A stretch of DNA of 64,000 nt from Sandaracinaceae bacterium (GTDB taxonomy: Bacteria > Myxococcota_A > Polyangia > Polyangiales > Houyiibacteriaceae), in assembly GCA_020633055.1 (NCBI GenBank), contig JACKEJ010000005.1, positions 620,001 through 684,000 of the forward strand. Direction: 5' to 3'. The notes under the pieces were generated by a model. That model was not told the origin of the DNA. It did no database searches and worked only from the letters and a program-made list of their open reading frames with translations. Both the position numbers and the translations under genes were made by a program. Positions 26,861 through 36,004 of this stretch are shown piece by piece (within the stretch, counting starts at the first letter, position 1; every line of letters begins with the position of its first letter).

Positions 26861-26957
26861 TAGGCGAAGGGCAAGCCCTTCTAAGGCATGGATTAGCCCA
26901 CTTGCGCCTTTGGCGCAGAGTGGAACGCAGAAGTTCAAAGACCAACCAGACCCGTTT

Positions 26958-27047
26958 TGGCGGAGAGCAAGGGATTCGAACCCTTGGTACCGTTGCCAGC
27001 ACACTTGATTTCGAATCAAGCTCCTTTGACCGCTCGGACAGCTCTCC
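26958..27047 (-). tRNA. tRNA-Ser (anticodon CGA), CCA encoded
   Basis: On the minus strand a class II tRNA starts GGAGAGCTGTCCGAGCGG. The loop TTCGAAA gives anticodon CGA. CCA is encoded at 26958-26960. It is the third serine tRNA in this 1.8-kb cluster. Confidence 0.95.
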
Positions 27048-27131
27048 GCGGCGGAACCTAGCAAAAGGATCTTGGGTGTCAACAGCGAGCAACACTTGCG
27101 TCGCGATGGTGTCTGACGGTACGTGCGGTCG

Positions 27132-28166
27132 ATGACAGTGTTCTTGACGGGGGCCACCGGACAGGTCGGCCAGGCAGTGCGTAGGCGCCTCGCGCAGGCA
27201 GGGGTCGCGGTGCACGCGCTGACCCGCAGCGGGACCCCCGACGAGCCCGGACCGGCCGGTGAAGACATCACCTGGTTCCCGGGGGACGTGGGCGATCCGA
27301 GCGCCATGGCGGAAGCCGCGCGGGGCTGCGACGTAGCCGTGCACGCGGCCCGCGAGTGCGCCCACGACGCGAGCCTCGAGGTGCTCGGCTGGGTCAACGT
27401 GGCGGGGACGGAGAACGCGCTCAAGGCCGCGCGCCACGCCGGCTGCAAGCGCTTCGTCCACGTGGGCTGCGTGGACGTGACCCTGGCCGACCACGACCGC
27501 GTGAACTGGAACGAGGACAAGGCGCTGGGCCACCGCCCCAAGGCTCCCCACGCGCGCACGGAGCTCGAGGCGGAGGAGCTGGTGATCGGCCTGGGCGATC
27601 AGCGCATGTCGACGGTCGTCCTGCGCGCCGCGACCCCCTGGGGTCCGGACGAGCGGCGCCTGCTGCCGCGTCTGGTGCGGGAGTCGCGCGCGGGGGGCGT
27701 GCAGCTGGTCGGGCGCGGGGACACGTTGGTGGCGACCTGCCACGTCGACAACCTCGCCCTCGCCGTCTGGCTGGCCGCCCAGCGCGCGGGCGCTGCGGGC
27801 TCGCTCTATCACGTGACGGACGATGAGCTGACCCTCGCGCGAGACTTCTACGGTGGCCTGTGCACCGCCCTCGGGCTCGCAGCGCCCCGCCCCGGCGCCG
27901 GAGTGGCCGTGGCTGCGCTCAAGGCGCGCCTGGGGCTGGGGACGCTCACGCTGACCGACGTCATCCAACGTGGGCGCAGCACGTCGTTCGACATCTCTCC
28001 TGCGCGTGAGCAGCTGGGCTACGCGCCTCAGGTCACGGTCGACGCGGGCCTCGCGCAGCTCAGCGCGGCTGTGGCAGCACGGGGCGGCGCCGACGGCGTG
28101 CTCGCCTCCGCGCGCACGACGCCTACCGCCGACAGCATCCGCACGCAGGTCGAGCGCGCGAGCTGA
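27132..28166 (+). CDS. Extended SDR (NAD-dependent epimerase-like) lacking the catalytic Tyr and Lys
   Basis: The product is 344 residues. The N-terminal Rossmann motif 'MTVFLTGATGQVGQAVRRRL' has the extended-SDR TGxxGxxG pattern. The fold-specific segments around 'VNVAGTENALKAARHAG' and 'VLRAATPWGPDERRLLP' are kept, as in 3-beta-HSD/epimerase relatives. However, the YxxxK active site reads H140-A-R-T-E144 ('APHARTELEAEEL'), and the Ser position reads 'HVGCVDV'. It may bind NAD(P) without classic catalysis, or use another chemistry (inference). ATG 27132 is preferred to GTG 27123; neither has a strong ribosome-binding site. Confidence 0.88.
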   Translation: MTVFLTGATGQVGQAVRRRLAQAGVAVHALTRSGTPDEPGPAGEDITWFPGDVGDPSAMAEAARGCDVAVHAARECAHDASLEVLGWVNVAGTENALKAARHAGCKRFVHVGCVDVTLADHDRVNWNEDKALGHRPKAPHARTELEAEELVIGLGDQRMSTVVLRAATPWGPDERRLLPRLVRESRAGGVQLVGRGDTLVATCHVDNLALAVWLAAQRAGAAGSLYHVTDDELTLARDFYGGLCTALGLAAPRPGAGVAVAALKARLGLGTLTLTDVIQRGRSTSFDISPAREQLGYAPQVTVDAGLAQLSAAVAARGGADGVLASARTTPTADSIRTQVERAS

Positions 28167-28181
28167 GCGCTGCGGCCTGCC

Positions 28182-29513
28182 CTAACCAGCTGCGGGCAGA
28201 CGCAGCGTGACGCGACAGCCGCGCTCCGGACTCTGCGTGATGGCGACGGATCCCCGGTGTCGCTCCACGACGCGCCTGACGATGGCGAGCCCGAGGCCCG
28301 AGCCGCCCGTCTCTCGACTGCGGCTGCTCTCGAGGCGCACGAACGGCTCGAAGACGTCGTCGCGGCGCTCGACGGGGATGCCCTCGCCACCATCGTCGAC
28401 GTGCACCAGCCACTCGGCGCCGGCGCGCTCGAGGCGCAGCGTGGGCGGCTGCGCATAGCGCACGGCGTTGGCGGCGAGGTTGTCGATGGCGCGGAACAGC
28501 AGGCGCTCGTCCCCTGCGACCAGGGCGCACGCGTCGGCCCGCTCCACCACGGCACCGGTCCAACGAGAGGCGACATCATCGACCAGCTCGGAGAGGTCCA
28601 CCGAGCTCCGCTCGATAGCAGGTGCGTCGGGCCCCAGGCGATAGAACGCGAGCAGCTCGTCCGTGAGGGCGCGCATCTCTCCCGTCGTCGCGCGCATGTC
28701 CGCCAAGATGGCGTCGCGCGCGAGCGGGTCCTCTTCGTCGGCCAGCTGCTCGATGGCGAACAGCAAGCGCGCGACGGGCGTGCGCATCTCGTGGGACACG
28801 GACTGCAGGAGCTCGCGGTGGCGCTCCAAGAGCTCCTCCGAGCGGGCGGCCATCCCGTTGAAGGCCTTGGCGATGTCTTGCATGGCGTCAGCGCCGCTCA
28901 GCTCGACGCGCGCGCCGAGGTCGCCCCCGATGAAGCGCTCGGACGTGTCGGCGAGGTGCACGAGCTGCCTGCGCAGCGGCCACAGCGCGAGCGTGAGGCC
29001 CAGCGCCGCGAACGCCATCAGCAGCAGCGTGCCCAACACGTGCCCGCCCAGCGGCGGCGGCTCGGGGGGCGGCAGGCGGCCGACCACGACCCGGTCGCTC
29101 TCCGGCACCAAGAGGAGCGCACGACGCGCGTAGGGTGGTCCGGTCATCACCACCTCCCCGCGGGCGAGCCGCGTGCGGTCGCGACCATGCACGTCCAGAC
29201 GCGCGAGGGGCGCGACGTGGACGCTCTCCCCGACCCACGGCCGGGCCGCGGCGAGCACCTCTGGAGCGGGCTCGCCCGCCTGTAGCCGGCGTGCGGTCTC
29301 GCGCACGAAGGCGACGGCGCGCTCCTCGGCCACGTCGCCCCGCGGGGAGCGCCCCGCGTGCGGCGGACGCGCTGGCCCCTCTCCGGACTCACCTCTCGGG
29401 AGGCCGAGGCCGTGACGGATCCGCGGGAGGGAGGCGAGCGTGATCATCCCGAGCGCCGTCAGGAGCGCCGCGACGCCCACCGTCAGGTACAGCCGCAGGA
29501 ACAGACGCCTCAC
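28182..29513 (-). CDS. Two-component sensor histidine kinase
   Basis: The product is 443 residues with membrane helices near 5-28 and 158-178 flanking a Pro/Arg-rich periplasmic domain of about 130 residues. HAMP follows (about 179-231), then the HisKA phospho-acceptor 'LLQSVSHEMRTPVARLLF' (H241) and an ATPase domain with 'NLAANAVRYA', 'VDDGGEGIP' and 'GGSGLGLAIVRRV'. Its start overlaps the response-regulator stop (ATGA, 29510-29513). The architecture is RstB/CpxA-like. The stimulus is unknown. Confidence 0.95.
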   Translation of the reverse strand: MRRLFLRLYLTVGVAALLTALGMITLASLPRIRHGLGLPRGESGEGPARPPHAGRSPRGDVAEERAVAFVRETARRLQAGEPAPEVLAAARPWVGESVHVAPLARLDVHGRDRTRLARGEVVMTGPPYARRALLLVPESDRVVVGRLPPPEPPPLGGHVLGTLLLMAFAALGLTLALWPLRRQLVHLADTSERFIGGDLGARVELSGADAMQDIAKAFNGMAARSEELLERHRELLQSVSHEMRTPVARLLFAIEQLADEEDPLARDAILADMRATTGEMRALTDELLAFYRLGPDAPAIERSSVDLSELVDDVASRWTGAVVERADACALVAGDERLLFRAIDNLAANAVRYAQPPTLRLERAGAEWLVHVDDGGEGIPVERRDDVFEPFVRLESSRSRETGGSGLGLAIVRRVVERHRGSVAITQSPERGCRVTLRLPAAG

Positions 29514-30211
29514 GTCCGCACCGCGAAGAGGTAGCCGCGCCCGTGAACCGTGCGGATCATGGCGTCCCCGCCGAGGTGCTCGCGCAGCTTGCTGCGCAGC
29601 TTGGAGACGCGCAGATCGAGCGAGCGGTCGAGGCCGTCGTAGGGGACGCCACGCAGCGCGAGGAAGAGCTCGTCGCGCTCGATGACGCGCCCCGCGTGCT
29701 GCACGAAGAAGGCGAGCAGGTCGTACTCGGCGCTGGTGAGGGGGATGGGCCCGGACGGCCCCAACGCCTCGCGCGCCCCCGTCTCGAGGCGCAGCGCACC
29801 GAAGCGCAGGACGCTCGAGGTCGCCTGCCGCTCACGGCGCAACATCGCGCGGACCCGCGCCAGCAGCACCTGAGGCACGACGGGCTTGATGACATAGTCG
29901 TCCGCGCCCAGCTCGAGCCCCGTGACCTGATCGAAGTCGTCGCCACGCGCCGTGAGCATGAGCACGGGGCCTCCCCAGCGAGGGCGTAGGGCGCGCAGCA
30001 CGTCGAACCCGTCCAGGCCCGGCAGCATCAGGTCGAGGATGAGCAGGTCGGGCGCGAGAGAGAGCACCCGCTCGACCGCGCGATCGCCGCGCCCCTCGGT
30101 GTCCACGCGCAGTCCGTCGCGCGCGAGCGCTGCGGCCATCAAGCGCGCGAGGGGCGCGTCGTCTTCGACGATGAGGACGTGGGCGGTGGCGGTGGCGGTG
30201 GAGGTCGACAT
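29510..30211 (-). CDS. OmpR-family response regulator
   Basis: The product is 233 residues. The receiver domain has 'VLIVEDDAPL', the phospho-acceptor Asp60 in 'DLLILDLMLPGLDGF', and Lys in 'ADDYVIKPVVPQ'. The C-terminal winged helix ends 'MIRTVHGRGYLFAVRT', the OmpR/PhoB signature. It is the first gene of the pair with the histidine kinase. The ATG at 30211 places the first beta-strand correctly. It probably also controls the divergent YHYH lipoprotein operon or itself (inference from position). Confidence 0.96.
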   Translation of the reverse strand: MSTSTATATAHVLIVEDDAPLARLMAAALARDGLRVDTEGRGDRAVERVLSLAPDLLILDLMLPGLDGFDVLRALRPRWGGPVLMLTARGDDFDQVTGLELGADDYVIKPVVPQVLLARVRAMLRRERQATSSVLRFGALRLETGAREALGPSGPIPLTSAEYDLLAFFVQHAGRVIERDELFLALRGVPYDGLDRSLDLRVSKLRSKLREHLGGDAMIRTVHGRGYLFAVRT

Positions 30212-30577
30212 GCGCGCGAACGACGAACGAGGCCCACTCAGCCTGCCGACAATCCCAGGCGGTCGCCACCGAGGAGTTGTCACGAAGTGTATCCTCCGCA
30301 TCGCCACTGCCCCGCGGTTCCGGTGGTGGCGCTCCATGGTCGGCACGCGCCGCACGACACGGCCGCATCTGGCTACAAATCGATACACGAACACGACACG
30401 CGTACGACAGCCGAGCACCGAATCTCCGGACACCCTGTCGAGCATGCGACGCTCGTGCGACCCTGACCGAGGGCGCGTGAGCCCCAACGCCGGAGATCGC
30501 CATTGTCTGCCCTACCCGCCCCGCATCCGCGCCCCTCTCACCGCGCCTCTCTCCACCTTCGCACCACACGCGGGGCC
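30212..30577. other. 366-base intergenic region between response regulator and YHYH lipoprotein genes
   Basis: No convincing gene is seen on either strand. It is slightly less GC-rich in the middle (30360-30420), where short direct repeats of ACACGA occur (around 30385-30400). These could be a binding site for the adjacent OmpR-type regulator, but the match is weak. I could not assign promoter hexamers with confidence. Confidence 0.3.
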
Positions 30578-32101
30578 ATGCGGCTCACGACGTGCTGCGC
30601 GCTGCTCGTCGGCTTCGCGGTCGCGGGCTGCGGGGGTGGAGGTGGGGGTTCCCCCGATGCGGGGGCGGACGTGGGCGTGACAGGCGACCAAGGGGTCGTC
30701 GCCCCCACGGCCTGCACCGCGCTGCTCGAGGAGGCCGGTGACGCCTACACGCTGACGGGCACGCTGCGCGACTGCGCGGGCGTGACGGGAGGCGCCGCGG
30801 TGGCCGGCTCGCTCATGAACCTGAGCGGCATCACCATCGACAACGAGGGCACGGACATGACGCCGTGCATCGCCGTGCTGTGCGACGACACGCACGCGTA
30901 CGTCGCGACGAACGCGCTACCGCACTACGACTTCGTCGCGACCACGCCCAACGCGCTCGTGGAGAACGCCTTCATCTACCGCGTCCCGCTCACGCCAGCC
31001 CCCTATGCGGGCACGACGAGCGCGACCGACGCGAACACCATCAACGGCTGCGCCGCCGCGTACACGCAGTACCTCGCGGCCCCGGACACCGCCACCCAGA
31101 ACGAGCCGAGCGGCTTGTGCGCGCTCGGCTCGGCGACCCTCATGTCGGACACGGAAGACAGCGTGACCCGCGTGTACCAGCAGATCCCTTGCTTCGACAC
31201 GACGGGGTTCATGATCGCGGGCTCCCCGGTGTTCGGTCCGAACGAGGGGGCCATGCCGGACCCCTACGGCAACCCCGGGTACAACTACCCGAACGACACG
31301 AGCGACGACTACGGCAACGGCGCCGCGCTCGACTTCTGCGGCGGACACACCGCGTTCACCATGCACTACCATGCGGCCATCGACGCGTGCTTCGAGCGCG
31401 ACGCGAGCGGAGCCCCCGCGAACTCCTACGCAGACGCGACCGCTGGCTGGGACATCGAGGCGGCGATGACCGCGCCCTGCACCGAGCCCTCGGGCGTGGT
31501 CGGCTGGTCCGCGGACGGATACCCGATGATGGGCTCCTGTGTGTGCGTGGCGCGCGACGGCGACGGCGCCTGCACGGACGTGCGGCGCGCGCGCAGCGGC
31601 TGGGTCTATGGCGGGCTCGGCACGTGGGGTGACGCGCCGGGCGAGGCCGCCGCCCTGGGCGTCGAAGGGTCCACCTGCACCACGGACGACGACTGCTGCA
31701 CCGACGCCAACTGCCACTTCTCGTGCTCGGTGACGGTGGCGGGCAATGGCGGGACGGACACGGTGGTCGGGCGCCGCTGCGTGCTGGTGGACTACTCGTG
31801 GTGCACCCACCAATACGTCCGACGGGACGACAAGCTGCCCGCCGGAGAGGACTACGTGTACCTGGACCGCTGCAACGGGTACGACGGGCCCGACGGCTAC
31901 GCCTACCACACGACGTTGACCTTCCCGTTCATGACGGGCTGCCTGCGTGGCGCCGCCGACGACTACGTGGCGGACCGTGGCGACGGCGGCATGAACATGA
32001 TGGGCCTGCCGATGTGCATGCCCGGGCAGATGATGTGCTGTGGCGACGGCATCTGCGGCGGCCCCGAGAACGCGCAGAACTGCAGCGCGGACTGCCCATG
32101 A
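30578..32101 (+). CDS. YHYH-domain lipoprotein
   Basis: The product is 507 residues. The signal ends 'GFAVAGCGGGG' (lipid Cys18), followed by a Gly/Asp-rich linker. The central domain has 'LDFCGGHTAFTMHYHAAIDA' (His at 263 and 265), matching the YHYH family in which His residues near a Cys form a metal-like site of unknown role. The C-terminal end carries a Cys-rich 'CCGDGICGGPENAQNCSADC' module typical of myxobacterial surface proteins. The gene overlaps the next one by ATGA (32098-32101). The ATG at 30578 gives the proper lipoprotein signal. Confidence 0.82.
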   Translation: MRLTTCCALLVGFAVAGCGGGGGGSPDAGADVGVTGDQGVVAPTACTALLEEAGDAYTLTGTLRDCAGVTGGAAVAGSLMNLSGITIDNEGTDMTPCIAVLCDDTHAYVATNALPHYDFVATTPNALVENAFIYRVPLTPAPYAGTTSATDANTINGCAAAYTQYLAAPDTATQNEPSGLCALGSATLMSDTEDSVTRVYQQIPCFDTTGFMIAGSPVFGPNEGAMPDPYGNPGYNYPNDTSDDYGNGAALDFCGGHTAFTMHYHAAIDACFERDASGAPANSYADATAGWDIEAAMTAPCTEPSGVVGWSADGYPMMGSCVCVARDGDGACTDVRRARSGWVYGGLGTWGDAPGEAAALGVEGSTCTTDDDCCTDANCHFSCSVTVAGNGGTDTVVGRRCVLVDYSWCTHQYVRRDDKLPAGEDYVYLDRCNGYDGPDGYAYHTTLTFPFMTGCLRGAADDYVADRGDGGMNMMGLPMCMPGQMMCCGDGICGGPENAQNCSADCP

Positions 32102-32970
32102 ACGCTGGGCCGGCGGAGCCGCCGCGAGCCCGGGCACCGCGCGAGGCTGCGCACGGGCGCACGACGGCTGCGCGGGCGGCGGCGCACAGGCGGTCGGCGT
32201 GCGGCGTGCTGGCGGCGTTCCTCCTGTTGACGGCGAGTGGCTGCGAGGACGACCCGAGCGGCGCGGACACCCCGATACGACTCGTGGGCGACGGCGCCCA
32301 CGTGCGCTACCTCATGGGCGTCAGCTGGGAAGGTGCCGTGCAGGACGACACGGACGACGCCTACCTCTTCACCTCCGACGAGGGCGTGGAGGTGCGGCTC
32401 ACGGCGCTGTGGTTCGGGGTCGGGGCGGTGGAGCTGGTGCCCTGTGAACCGGACACGACGGACGCGACGGTGGCGGCGCTGCGCGCCCTGGTCCTCCCCG
32501 GGCGCGCGCGCGCGGATCACGTGTGGGTCAGCGACGGGACGTTGGTGGAGGCGCCCACGGTGTTGGACGCGCTCGACGGACAGCTGGTGGAGTACGGCGG
32601 CGGCACCACCACGGAGGGCACGACCTACTGCGGTCTCTACCAGCGCGCGATCGTCGCCCAAGACGGCCTCGATGCGCAGCTGGTGCGGCAGAGCCTGCGG
32701 GCCTCGGGGACATACCGCGCGCCCAGCGAGGCGCAGGCTCGAGCGTTCGACGTGTCGGTGGACCTGCTGGTGGGCTCGACGGATGTGCTCGCGCGTGACG
32801 AGCTCAGCGCGTGGCTTCCCGGGGTCACCGACGTCGTCATCACCTACGAGGGCGCGCGCGCGTTCGACGGGGTGCAGCCGGAGACGCTCTCGGAGCGAGG
32901 GCTGGCGTACGAGCTGCTGCGCAACGTGATCGCGTCTGCGCGAGTGAGCGTACGCATGCCCCTCGACTGA
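32098..32970 (+). CDS. Hypothetical lipoprotein co-translated with YHYH protein
   Basis: The product is 290 residues. It has an unusually long Arg-rich N-terminal region (about 32 residues), then a hydrophobic stretch ending 'FLLLTASGCEDD' (lipid Cys about 49). The mature part has two internal Cys ('VPCEPD', 'TTYCGLY') and no motif I recognise. The ATGA overlap with the YHYH gene argues that the two proteins act together at the envelope, perhaps in metal handling (inference). A later start would shorten the basic region, but none gives a good ribosome-binding site. Confidence 0.75.
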   Translation: MNAGPAEPPRARAPREAAHGRTTAARAAAHRRSACGVLAAFLLLTASGCEDDPSGADTPIRLVGDGAHVRYLMGVSWEGAVQDDTDDAYLFTSDEGVEVRLTALWFGVGAVELVPCEPDTTDATVAALRALVLPGRARADHVWVSDGTLVEAPTVLDALDGQLVEYGGGTTTEGTTYCGLYQRAIVAQDGLDAQLVRQSLRASGTYRAPSEAQARAFDVSVDLLVGSTDVLARDELSAWLPGVTDVVITYEGARAFDGVQPETLSERGLAYELLRNVIASARVSVRMPLD

Positions 32971-33045
32971 CGGGATGAGCTCGGCGCCTCGCGTCGCGTC
33001 CCGCAGCAGCCGGCCGAACATGCAGCCGGCGTGCGGGGAGCGCCG

Positions 33046-33555
33046 TCAGCCCTGAAGGATGAGGCAGGTCGACGTGGCGTGGGCGTACACGCGCTGCTCC
33101 GCGTCCAGGATTTGCGCGTCGGTGACGGCGGTGGTGCGGCCGCGATGCACGAGGCGGCCGACGGCGCGCAGATCGGCCTGGCCCACCTTGGCAGCACGCG
33201 TGAGGTTCACCTTCAGCTCGAGCGTGGTGTAGCCGACGCCCGCGGGGAGCGTGGAGTGCAGCGCCACGCCCAGGGGCGCGTCCAGCACCGCCGCGTACCA
33301 GCCGCCGTGGACGCCGCCGAGGGGGTTGAAGAGGTGCGGCTCGATGCGGTCGATGGTGAAGACGCACGCCCCGGGCTCGACGCTCGCGAGGCGGAAGCCG
33401 AGCGTCGCGCCGATGGGTACGTCGGTGTCGTGCGCGATGAGCTCTTGGAGGAACTCGAGACCGCTCATCGCGCGGGCGCGAGCGCCCAAGTCGCCGGGCT
33501 GGGCGAACGCGTAGGTGCGGGAGAGGGTGCTGAGGGGCTGCGAGTCGTGTGGCAT
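33046..33555 (-). CDS. PaaI-family thioesterase (hotdog fold)
   Basis: The product is 169 residues. The hotdog signature 'LFNPLGGVHGGWYAAVLDAP' has the Gly-Gly-x-His-Gly-Gly loop and the acidic catalytic residue position used by PaaI-type acyl-CoA thioesterases. The second half 'TTLELKVNLTRAAKVGQADL' is also typical. It would cleave an acyl-CoA in the cytoplasm; the substrate is unknown. It is divergent from an AraC regulator gene 118 bases away. Confidence 0.93.
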   Translation of the reverse strand: MPHDSQPLSTLSRTYAFAQPGDLGARARAMSGLEFLQELIAHDTDVPIGATLGFRLASVEPGACVFTIDRIEPHLFNPLGGVHGGWYAAVLDAPLGVALHSTLPAGVGYTTLELKVNLTRAAKVGQADLRAVGRLVHRGRTTAVTDAQILDAEQRVYAHATSTCLILQG

Positions 33556-33673
33556 GGCGTGCTCCGGGGTGACGCGACGACGTCCGTCGCTGGGTGGACA
33601 CGCTAGCCACCGCCCGGCGGATGCTCCATGCTCATGTGGCCGTGTTTCGTTGCCGTTCGTTCGGAGGTACGCC

Positions 33674-34600
33674 GTGGATGTCCTCTCCAGTGTGTTGACC
33701 CACCTCGAGCTGCGCACCACGCGCTACTTCCGCGTGCAGGTCGGTGGGGCGTGGGGCGTGCAGATCCCGCCTCAGCAGGGCGTGATCCGCTTCCACGTGG
33801 TGCTGTCGGGTGCATGCACGCTGACGCTGGGCGACGAGACCAAGGCCCTCGGCCCGGGGGACCTGGCCTTCGTGCCCCGTGGCCTAGCCCACGGTTTGAG
33901 CGACGCGCCACGGCGACGCATGACCAGCTTGGGAACCGTGCTGCGACGCTCGCCGGTCGGCCCGACGGGCATCCTCTCGCTCCACCCCGAGCCCTCGACC
34001 GAGCTGCTCTGCGGGCACATGACCCTCCGCAGCCAACACCACCCGTTGCTGGTCGCCATGCCCGACCACGTGGTCGTCCAGTCTGCGGAGGCGAGCTGGC
34101 TGCCCGCCCTGGTCGCGGGCCTGTGGCGGGAGCTGCGCGAAGAGCTGGAGGGGAGCGCGGCGCTGATCGATCGGCTGGTGGAGGTGGTGCTCATCCAGGC
34201 GCTGCGGGAGCTCGTGCGCACGCGCGCGGACGTGCCGTTCGCTCGAGCGCTCGGGGACCCGGCCATCGCGCGCTGCTTGCAGGCGTTCCACGCGGACCCG
34301 GCGGCGGACTTCAGCATCGCCGAGCTCGCCCGCCTCGCGGCGCTGTCACGCACGACGTTCTGTGAGCGCTTCCGCGAGACGGTGGGTCTCTCGCCCGCCG
34401 ACTACATGACGCGCTGGCGACTGGACCTCGCCGCGCGCTACCTCGCGCAGGACGCGCGGCTGAGCGTGGACGAGGTGGCAGCGCGCGTCGGGTACCAGTC
34501 GCAGGCCGCGTTCTCGCGCGCCTTCGCACGCCACCATGGGATGCCACCGTCACGGCTTCGCAGCGGCACCCCGGCCCAGGCTCACATCTGGAAGCAGTAG
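33674..34600 (+). CDS. AraC-family transcriptional regulator with cupin-type sensor
   Basis: The product is 308 residues. The cupin-like N-terminal domain ('GVIRFHVVLSGACTL', 'LGPGDLAFVPRGLAHGL') is followed by a two-helix-turn-helix AraC domain ('VAARVGYQSQAAFSRAF'). The start is GTG at 33674 with GGAGG six bases upstream, which decides it over the longer upstream frame. It is divergent from the thioesterase gene, the probable target. The 3' end overlaps the convergent lipoprotein gene by 19 bases. Confidence 0.93.
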   Translation: MDVLSSVLTHLELRTTRYFRVQVGGAWGVQIPPQQGVIRFHVVLSGACTLTLGDETKALGPGDLAFVPRGLAHGLSDAPRRRMTSLGTVLRRSPVGPTGILSLHPEPSTELLCGHMTLRSQHHPLLVAMPDHVVVQSAEASWLPALVAGLWRELREELEGSAALIDRLVEVVLIQALRELVRTRADVPFARALGDPAIARCLQAFHADPAADFSIAELARLAALSRTTFCERFRETVGLSPADYMTRWRLDLAARYLAQDARLSVDEVAARVGYQSQAAFSRAFARHHGMPPSRLRSGTPAQAHIWKQ

Positions 34601-35850
34601 TAGCGGTGCAGGACGTTGCAGGCCCCGGCCGTCCCGCTCTGTGTCCAGGTGTAGTCGGTGCCGCCGGTGCTTCCGTACGCCCCACCCCCCGTGGTGGTCG
34701 TCCAATCGTTGCAGTCGTTGCCGTTCCACTCCGTTCCAGCGCCGGTCGTGTTGGTGAACGGGATGTTGTTGCTCACCTGCACCCCAGCCTCGGTGCGGAG
34801 GAAGCGCGCCTGGATGGACCCGTCCGTCAGGTCGCTCCAGTCGTTGGCGAGGACGATGCCGGTGTTGCCCGCGGGCATGATCCACGGGATGGTCGACCGC
34901 GTGAAGCGCGTGGACGGCGAGCCCGTGCTGTCGCTCAGCCAGGCGCGATACGTGCCGGGTAGCTCGGCCGCGTCCGCGTGGCTCTGGCAGAACGCGTCGG
35001 CGCCGGCCAACCCGCCGAGGTCACCCATGTGCGTGCCGCTCGTCGTGAACGCCCAGCGCCCCTCGATGCAGGTGCTCGCGACGCACATCGCGCCCGCGCG
35101 GCAGTCCGCGTGGCTGGAGCAGAACGCTGGGCACGCGGCCGCGCTGCCGGTGCACTGGTAGGCACCACAGGCTGTCTCGTCGTCGGCCAAGATGTCCGCT
35201 GGACACTCCGCGCTCGCGCCGGTGCAGACCTCGGTCAGGTCGCACGCGCCGGCGGCGGGGCGGCAAGCCAGCTCGCTGTCATGCAGCTGGTCGGCCGGGC
35301 ACGCGGCGCTGTCTCCAGAACAGTGCTCGGCGACGTCGCACGGCCCGGCGGCTGTGCGGCACTCGGTCGACGTGTCGGCGAGCGTGTCGGTCGGGCAGGC
35401 AGCCGAGCTTCCGTCACACAGCTCCGGAACGTCACACGCTCCCGCGGCCGGACGACACTCGGTCCCGGCGCTGGCGAGCCCGTCGACGGGGCAGACGGCG
35501 GACGTGCCCGTGCACAGCTCGGCCGCGTCGCACGCATCGGTGGCCGCGCGGCAGATGGTCGTCGCGTCCGCCAGGATGCACTCTCCCGCGGTGCTGCAGG
35601 TCGCGGACTCGCACACGCCGTCGCATGCAGACTCGCAGCACACGCCGTCCACACAGTACCCGCTGGCGCACGCTGCGGACGCGGCGCACGTGGCGCCGAG
35701 TGGGGCCGGGCCCTGGTCTGGCAGGGCGGCCGCGTCGGAGACGGATGCGTCCGCGAGGGGCGCGTCGCCGCCGCCACACCCGGGCGCGGGGAGCGTGGAA
35801 AGCGCGAGCAAGGTGAGCAAGAATCGGCGTGAAAGCGAGTGTACGGGCAT
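34582..35850 (-). CDS. Cys-rich repeat lipoprotein with endostatin/lectin-like C-terminal domain
   Basis: The product is 422 residues. The signal ends 'LPAPGCGGG' (Cys25). Residues about 50-250 hold at least four tandem repeats of about 40 residues with the pattern 'CRxAAGxCDxxExCxGxSAxCPxD', resembling disintegrin/ADAM-type Cys-rich repeats found in myxobacterial proteins. The C-terminal about 160 residues ('GGLAGADAFCQSHADAAELP', 'YRAWLSDSTGSPSTRFT', ending 'LHRYYCFQM') match the endostatin/C-type-lectin-like fold. It is probably surface-exposed and disulfide-stabilised, for adhesion or prey contact (inference). Confidence 0.85.
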   Translation of the reverse strand: MPVHSLSRRFLLTLLALSTLPAPGCGGGDAPLADASVSDAAALPDQGPAPLGATCAASAACASGYCVDGVCCESACDGVCESATCSTAGECILADATTICRAATDACDAAELCTGTSAVCPVDGLASAGTECRPAAGACDVPELCDGSSAACPTDTLADTSTECRTAAGPCDVAEHCSGDSAACPADQLHDSELACRPAAGACDLTEVCTGASAECPADILADDETACGAYQCTGSAAACPAFCSSHADCRAGAMCVASTCIEGRWAFTTSGTHMGDLGGLAGADAFCQSHADAAELPGTYRAWLSDSTGSPSTRFTRSTIPWIMPAGNTGIVLANDWSDLTDGSIQARFLRTEAGVQVSNNIPFTNTTGAGTEWNGNDCNDWTTTTGGGAYGSTGGTDYTWTQSGTAGACNVLHRYYCFQM

Positions 35851-36004
35851 GACGGTCTCCTCGGGCCGGACGTGGCCCTCGAGTCGTCAGTGGCGATACG
35901 CGCCGCTTCGATCACCAGATTCGGCGGCATGCGCACGAACGGGCCGTCGGCCGTGCGCTCGGGCCGTTCTCAGGGTCGGGGTGCGGCGCTATCCTGGCGG
36001 CACC

